A stretch of DNA of 64,000 nucleotides from Lentzea pudingi (GTDB taxonomy: Bacteria; Actinomycetota; Actinomycetes; Mycobacteriales; Pseudonocardiaceae), in NCBI RefSeq assembly GCF_014646255.1, contig NZ_BMNC01000004.1, forward strand, positions 636,480-700,479, in the 5' to 3' direction. Below the pieces are notes generated by a model that was not told the DNA's origin, ran no database searches, and saw only the letters and a list, made by a program, of their open reading frames with translations. This document shows, one piece after another, positions 61,138 through 64,000 of the stretch; the stretch's first letter is position 1, and every line of letters starts with the position of its first letter. The position numbers and the translations under genes were made by a program.

Positions 61138-61520
61138 GCACCGAAGAAGTGGTCCGGGGAGCCGAAGGCATGCCGGTCTTCGAGCCCAAGGCTGACGTCG
61201 CCGCGCTCGACGACCTCGAAGAGGCGATGCGCGACGTCGTGGACCCGGAGCTCGGCATCAACGTCGTCGACCTGGGTCTCGTCTACGACATCCACGTCGA
61301 CGAGAAGAACGTCGCCACCATCGACATGACGCTCACGTCCGCGGCCTGCCCGCTGACCGACGTCATCGAGGACCAGACCCGCGCGGCCCTCACCGGCGGC
61401 ACGGGCGGCGGTCTCGTGTCGGACTTCCGCATCAACTGGGTGTGGATGCCGCCGTGGGGCCCCGAGAAGATCACCGACGACGGCCGCGAGCAGCTGCGCG
61501 CGCTCGGGTTCACCGTCTGA
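61134..61520 (+). CDS. sufT: Fe-S cluster assembly factor SufT (DUF59/MIP18)
   Basis: This 128-aa protein is a DUF59 domain (VVDPELGINVVDLGLVYDI near residue 35, DMTLTSAACPLTDVI near 64 with the conserved Cys, and the WMPPWGPEKIT end). It takes part in cluster maturation or delivery. ATG 61134 overlaps the sufU stop. It closes the operon and corresponds to Rv1466. A strong hairpin follows. Confidence 0.95.
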   Translation: MSTEEVVRGAEGMPVFEPKADVAALDDLEEAMRDVVDPELGINVVDLGLVYDIHVDEKNVATIDMTLTSAACPLTDVIEDQTRAALTGGTGGGLVSDFRINWVWMPPWGPEKITDDGREQLRALGFTV

Positions 61521-61533
61521 TCTCCGTCTCTCC

Positions 61534-61567
61534 GAACGGCGCGCGTCCTGCGGGATGCGCGCCGTTC
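61534..61567 (+). terminator. Terminator of the suf operon
   Basis: GAACGGCGCGCGTCC and GGATGCGCGCCGTTC pair over 15 bp with one G-U around a TGCG loop, 13 bases after the sufT stop. Confidence 0.85.
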
Positions 61568-61572
61568 GTCGT

Positions 61573-61700
61573 TCAGAGCAGGTCGAGGAACGTCGTCGCC
61601 AGCGAGTCGTTCCGCAACGTCCGGCCGCAGTGCCCTCGAAGACGACCAGCTCGCCGCCCCGCGCCGGGGTGGCGTTCCCCGAATCCGGGCCTCGCACCCC
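61573..61700 (-). pseudogene. Remnant of an alpha/beta-hydrolase (TAP-type) C-terminus
   Basis: Two minus-strand frames together read GGELVVFEG then GHCGRTLRNDSLATTFLDLL before a stop at 61573. This is the pattern of the C-terminal domain of secreted S33/TAP-like hydrolases, including the catalytic-His region. The frame breaks inside the motif, which suggests a small deletion, and nothing recognisable precedes it. It is a decayed gene end. Confidence 0.5.
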
Positions 61701-61764
61701 TCATGAACACCACCGAAACAGAAACCCACCATCTGGAACACCGCGCGAAGCTTCGATAAATGCG

Positions 61765-61794
61765 TTGCACGGTTGTCCGGCCGTCGCATAGCTT
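61765..61794 (+). promoter_or_regulatory. Promoter of the small-peptide unit
   Basis: TTGCAC (61765-61770) and TAGCTT (61789-61794) are 18 bases apart, about 40 bases upstream of the 29-codon frame. The match to a housekeeping promoter is fair. Confidence 0.5.
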
Positions 61795-61833
61795 GATCCC
61801 ATCACGAACAACAGAGATCACCCGGAGGAAGAC

Positions 61834-61923
61834 ATGCTTGCCAACGCACAGCTCGCGGGATGGCGAATTCTCGCCCTCGTCGCCAGCGGTCTGCTGGCGG
61901 TGGCGTGGGGCTCCACGCCATGA
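61834..61923 (+). CDS. 29-aa single-helix membrane peptide
   Basis: ATG 61834 follows a textbook CGGAGGAAGAC ribosome site. The 29-residue product has a short polar start and one hydrophobic helix (ILALVASGLLAVAWG). It sits in its own small unit: promoter at 61765-61794, a 9-bp inverted repeat overlapping the stop codon, then an intrinsic terminator at 61951-61982. Such peptides act as membrane-protein regulators or type I toxins in other bacteria, but nothing specific is shown here. Confidence 0.6.
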   Translation: MLANAQLAGWRILALVASGLLAVAWGSTP

Positions 61924-61941
61924 CCTGATCCCCAGGTCATG
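61919..61941 (+). repeat. Inverted repeat overlapping the small-peptide stop codon
   Basis: CATGACCTG-ATCCC-CAGGTCATG has perfect 9-bp arms. In RNA it hides the stop codon of the 29-aa frame in a hairpin. Confidence 0.7.
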
Positions 61942-61950
61942 ACCTCGGAG

Positions 61951-61982
61951 CCGCCCACGGGAAACCTGGGCGGTTTTCTTTT
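61951..61982 (+). terminator. Rho-independent terminator with T-tract
   Basis: CCGCCCA and TGGGCGG close a hairpin that is followed directly by TTTTCTTTT. This is the most classical intrinsic terminator in the window. Confidence 0.88.
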
Positions 61983-61995
61983 GCCCTGCCTCGAT

Positions 61996-62064
61996 ACCGA
62001 TGAGCTTCGGAAGCGGAACGGATTCCAAACCCGTTACCCGAGGGTTCGACTCCTTCCATCGGTG
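61996..62064 (+). tRNA. tRNA-like gene, CCA anticodon (Trp), short D-arm
   Basis: Acceptor ACCGATG/CATCGGT is perfect (7 bp). The T-arm GAGGG-TTCGACT-CCTTC and a 5-base variable loop are normal. The anticodon arm ACGGA-TTCCAAA-CCCGT has one A-C mismatch and gives CCA. The D region is only 15 bases (GCTT-CGG-AAGC), about four short of normal. No CCA end is encoded. It may be a non-canonical or decayed tRNA. Confidence 0.55.
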
Positions 62065-62079
62065 CTGCTCGAAAACAAT

Positions 62080-62152
62080 GCGGTCGTGGTGAACTCGGCG
62101 GACACGTCGGTCTTCCAAACCGAAGAAGAGGGTTCGATGCCCTCCGACCGCT
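62080..62152 (+). tRNA. tRNA-Gly (TCC anticodon)
   Basis: The acceptor GCGGTCG/CGACCGC, anticodon arm TCGGT-CTTCCAA-ACCGA and T-arm GAGGG-TTCGATG-CCCTC pair perfectly. The D-arm has GTG/CAC plus the GG of the loop. The anticodon TCC is at 62114-62116. There is no encoded CCA. Confidence 0.75.
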
Positions 62153-62153
62153 C

Positions 62154-62226
62154 GCCCCGGTAGCCCAACGGAAGAGGCAACGCGCTCAGAACGCGTTCAG
62201 TGCAGGTTCGAATCCTGCCCGCGGCA
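62154..62226 (+). tRNA. tRNA with CAG (Leu) anticodon but short variable loop
   Basis: The anticodon arm ACGCG-CTCAGAA-CGCGT and T-arm GCAGG-TTCGAAT-CCTGC are perfect; the acceptor GCCCCGG/CCGCGGC has one C-C mismatch. The anticodon CAG (62187-62189) reads Leu codons, yet the variable loop is only 5 bases, whereas bacterial tRNA-Leu has a long variable arm. It starts one base after the preceding tRNA. Confidence 0.65.
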
Positions 62227-62241
62227 CTGCACAACTGAATC

Positions 62242-62310
62242 GGGGGACGCGCCGGCGCGCAGGTGATCCTTGCAAGATCGCCCCGGAGGGTTCGACACCC
62301 TCGTCTTCCA
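62242..62310 (+). tRNA. tRNA-like gene, TGC anticodon (Ala), short D-arm
   Basis: The acceptor GGGGGAC/GTCTTCC pairs with two G-U. The anticodon arm TGATC-CTTGCAA-GATCG gives TGC (62271-62273), and the T-arm GAGGG-TTCGACA-CCCTC is perfect. The D region is 15 bases (GCGC-CGGC-GCGC), the same length as in the first tRNA-like gene of the array. The usual tRNA-Ala G3-U70 pair is present. No CCA end is encoded. Confidence 0.6.
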
Positions 62311-62313
62311 CTG

Positions 62314-62388
62314 CGTCCCGTAGCTCAGTCCGGTGAGAGCGTCCGTCTGATACGCGGTAGGTCCCAGGTTCAAATCCTGGCGGGACGA
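62314..62388 (+). tRNA. tRNA-Ile (GAT anticodon)-like
   Basis: The acceptor CGTCCCG/CGGGACG, D-arm GCTC/GAGC and T-arm CCAGG-TTCAAAT-CCTGG are perfect. The anticodon stem TCCGT/GCGGT is weak (one mismatch, one wobble); the loop CTGATAC gives GAT (62349-62351). No CCA end is encoded. Confidence 0.7.
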
Positions 62389-62391
62389 CTA

Positions 62392-62466
62392 CGTCCGGTA
62401 GCTCAGCGGGAGAGCGTCTGCCTTACAAGCAGAGGGTCCCAGGTTCGAAACCTGGCCGGACGACCA
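62392..62466 (+). tRNA. tRNA-Val (TAC anticodon)
   Basis: All four arms are perfect: CGTCCGG/CCGGACG, GCTC/GAGC, TCTGC-CTTACAA-GCAGA and CCAGG-TTCGAAA-CCTGG. Discriminator A is followed by an encoded CCA (62464-62466), the only one in the array. The anticodon TAC is at 62424-62426. The T-arm stem is identical to that of the preceding tRNA. Confidence 0.9.
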
Positions 62467-62521
62467 TTCGTACACGAACCAGTGAAGTAGATTGGACCCA
62501 CGACCGACGGGAGTGGGTGGA

Positions 62522-63373
62522 GTGGCACGTCTTCACGTCGGCTGCGCGATGTGGACCCACAAGGCGTGGCCCGGCCGGTTCCTGCCGCAACCCCTGCCGC
62601 CGAAGGAACGCCTGCGGGCGTACGCGGGCTGGTGCAACGCGGTCGAGGGCAACACCACGTTCTACGCGACCCCCGCCCGGATCACCGTGGAGATGTGGGC
62701 GCAGCAGACCGACCCCGAGTTCCGGTTCATGGTCAAGGTGCCCAAGGTCGTCACGCACGAGCGCCGGTTCGTCGGCGTCGAGGCGGAGATGCGGGCGTTC
62801 CTGGACGCGATCGAACCCCTCGGTGAGCGGGCCGTGCTGTGGACGCAGCTGCCCCCGTCGTTCGGCCCGCTCGACGTCGACGCCCTCGGCCGGTTCCTGC
62901 GCAGACTGCCCGCCGATCGCCGGCGCGCGGTGGAGGTCCGCCACCTCGACTTCTTCACCGACGCGCGCTCGGCGTCGCTGCTCGAGGGGACGCTCGACGA
63001 CGTGCGTGCCGAATGGGTGCCGTTCGACACCGAGGTCCTGTTCAGCAGTCCGCCGAGCAGTGAGGGCGAAGCGGAGGCGTGGGCCAGGAAACCGAGGATG
63101 CCGCGGCGGACGCGCGCGCTGACCGATCGGCCGGTCGTCCGCTACCTGGGCCGGGACTCCGTCGAGGAGACGGTGCGGGGGTGGCTGCCGTGGACCGGGG
63201 TGGTCGCGGGCTGGTTGCGCGAAGGCCTGTCGCCGACGTTCTTCATGCACACCCCCAACAACGACGACGCGCCCGCGCTGGCCCGCCGCTTCCACGACGA
63301 CGTGCGCGCGTTGGTTCCCGAGCTCGACCCACTGCCCGAACCGGAACCGGTCGAGCCCGCCACCCTTTTCTGA
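62522..63373 (+). CDS. DUF72 family protein
   Basis: This ~283-aa protein is a DUF72 TIM-barrel-like protein (LHVGCAMWTHKAWPGRF near residue 3, VEGNTTFYATP near 45, FRFMVKVPKVVTHERRF near 70, and the late FFMHTPNNDDAPALARRF). The family is widespread and has no firmly proven reaction. GTG 62522 is chosen for its position at the domain start, behind GGGAG. The ATG-free frame upstream overlaps the tRNA array and is rejected. Confidence 0.9.
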   Translation: MARLHVGCAMWTHKAWPGRFLPQPLPPKERLRAYAGWCNAVEGNTTFYATPARITVEMWAQQTDPEFRFMVKVPKVVTHERRFVGVEAEMRAFLDAIEPLGERAVLWTQLPPSFGPLDVDALGRFLRRLPADRRRAVEVRHLDFFTDARSASLLEGTLDDVRAEWVPFDTEVLFSSPPSSEGEAEAWARKPRMPRRTRALTDRPVVRYLGRDSVEETVRGWLPWTGVVAGWLREGLSPTFFMHTPNNDDAPALARRFHDDVRALVPELDPLPEPEPVEPATLF

Positions 63374-63390
63374 GCCCGTACAAAGGGAAC

Positions 63391-63837
63391 GTGGACCACA
63401 GCAGCAGAGCGATCTCGGCGGCCGGCGCGTTGTTCTTCGACGAGGCGGGGCGCCTCCTGCTCGTCGAGCCCACCTACAAGCCGCACTGGGAGATCCCGGG
63501 CGGGGCGATCGAGCACGGCGAGACGCCGAGCGAGGCCTGCCGCCGCGAGGTCGAGGAGGAACTCGGCCTGGTCAGGGAACCCGGCCGGCTGCTCGTGGCC
63601 GACTGGGCGCCGCGCGACGGCGAGGACCGCGTGCTGTTCGTCTTCGAGGGCGGCCTGATCACCGCGGCGGACGAGATCCGGCTGCGGGCGGACGAACTCC
63701 GGTCGTACGAGTTCGTCCCGCCGACCGAGGCGCGGGAACGCCTGATCCCCAGACTCGCCCGCAGGGTCGCGGAAGCGTTGCGAGCACGGGAATCAGGCGA
63801 GACCCACTACCTGGAACACGGCAGACGTCACGCGTAG
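63391..63837 (+). CDS. NUDIX hydrolase
   Basis: This 148-aa protein contains the Nudix box GGAIEHGETPSEACRREVEEELG (two adjoining parts near residues 38-60) with the REVEEE metal site. It hydrolyses a nucleoside diphosphate linked to another moiety; the substrate is not predictable. GTG 63391 follows AAAGGG. It starts 17 bases after the DUF72 gene and overlaps the convergent CBS gene by 10 bases. Confidence 0.92.
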   Translation: MDHSSRAISAAGALFFDEAGRLLLVEPTYKPHWEIPGGAIEHGETPSEACRREVEEELGLVREPGRLLVADWAPRDGEDRVLFVFEGGLITAADEIRLRADELRSYEFVPPTEARERLIPRLARRVAEALRARESGETHYLEHGRRHA

Positions 63838-64000
63838 ACCCGTTCGACGAACGCCGCGAGCTGGTCCTCCGGCAGGTGCCGGGCGAGGTCCGCCTCCGAC
63901 ACCATGCCGACCAGCCGGCGGTCCTCGAGCACCGGCAGGCGCCGGATCTGGTGCTCTCCCATGGTCTCGAGCACGTGTTCCAACGGATCCTCCGCATCGA
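63828..64000 (-). CDS. CBS-domain protein, C-terminal end (partial)
   Basis: The minus-strand frame enters from the right edge and ends at 63828. The 57 visible residues are the end of a CBS domain (HQIRRLPVLEDRRLVGMVSEADLARHL). Paired CBS domains bind adenine nucleotides. Short stand-alone CBS proteins with this ending are common in actinobacteria. The start lies outside the window. Confidence 0.85.
   Translation of the reverse strand, partial: DAEDPLEHVLETMGEHQIRRLPVLEDRRLVGMVSEADLARHLPEDQLAAFVERVYA

Noticed and set aside
62034..62234. Minus-strand frame across the tRNA genes with GRIRTCTERVLSALPLPLGYRG-like sequence
   Set aside because: This type of peptide is a known annotation artefact from translating tRNA genes antisense; the tRNA folds explain the conservation.
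62263..62490. Plus-strand frame through the last tRNA genes
   Set aside because: It is fully explained by the tRNA sequences and has repeated SQVxxLAG blocks from the tRNA T-arms.

Overview
The window is high-GC actinobacterial DNA with many GTG starts, dense packing and GTGA/ATGA stop-start overlaps. The gene content points to the order Pseudonocardiales (a Lentzea/Saccharothrix/Actinosynnema-like organism is my inference). The backbone follows the order known from Mycobacterium tuberculosis Rv1445c-Rv1466: pgl-opcA-zwf-tal-tkt facing ctaB, then qor, ctaA, an ABC-2 exporter, an MptB-like mannosyltransferase, and sufR-B-D-(Rieske)-C-S-U-T. Here pgi is added to the pentose phosphate operon, and three blocks of accessory genes separate the backbone genes.

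Layout. 1-11.5 kb: end of a membrane protein coupled to a Ser/Thr kinase, a TetR/secreted glycosidase-like pair, an orphan NarL-type sensor kinase, two tandem secreted DUF4360 proteins, a lone receiver, a large hybrid kinase with a LacI-type sugar-sensor domain, and a leucine-rich-variant repeat protein. 11.6-19.7 kb: the pentose phosphate operon (minus strand) with a structured leader. 20-26.8 kb: ctaB, a CHAT-like protein with a small helical partner, and a convergent four-gene cluster (2-TM protein, cupin, HD phosphohydrolase, unknown). 26.9-42.4 kb: qor, a GH128 glucanase, a frameshifted DUF885 peptidase, an ATP-grasp protein, a MocR regulator facing an alpha/beta hydrolase, acetate symporter ActP with its DUF485 partner, a complete conservon (cvnABCD), a DinB protein, and a GbsR regulator with an ankyrin protein. 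42.4-54.9 kb: ctaA, ABC exporter, a DUF998 protein, a transporter-glycosyltransferase fusion, a short tandem-repeat tract, an SDR/TetR pair with a strong operator, a giant patatin-like protein and an MptB-like GT. 54.9-61.5 kb: the suf operon. 61.5-64 kb: a hydrolase remnant, a self-contained unit for a 29-aa membrane peptide, a compact array of six tRNA-like genes of which several are non-canonical, then DUF72, NUDIX and CBS-domain genes.

How the genes work together. The pentose phosphate operon supplies NADPH and pentoses. ctaB and ctaA make heme O and heme A for cytochrome oxidase. The suf operon builds Fe-S clusters under control of its own Fe-S sensor SufR, whose likely operator overlaps its start codon. 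The remaining genes are mainly signalling (kinases, conservon, one-component regulators), envelope and stress functions. No CRISPR array, insertion sequence, prophage or biosynthetic gene cluster was seen. The least explained elements are the tRNA array with its neighbouring small-peptide unit, the 2-TM/cupin/HD cluster beside a CHAT-like protein, and the LacI-sensor hybrid kinase.
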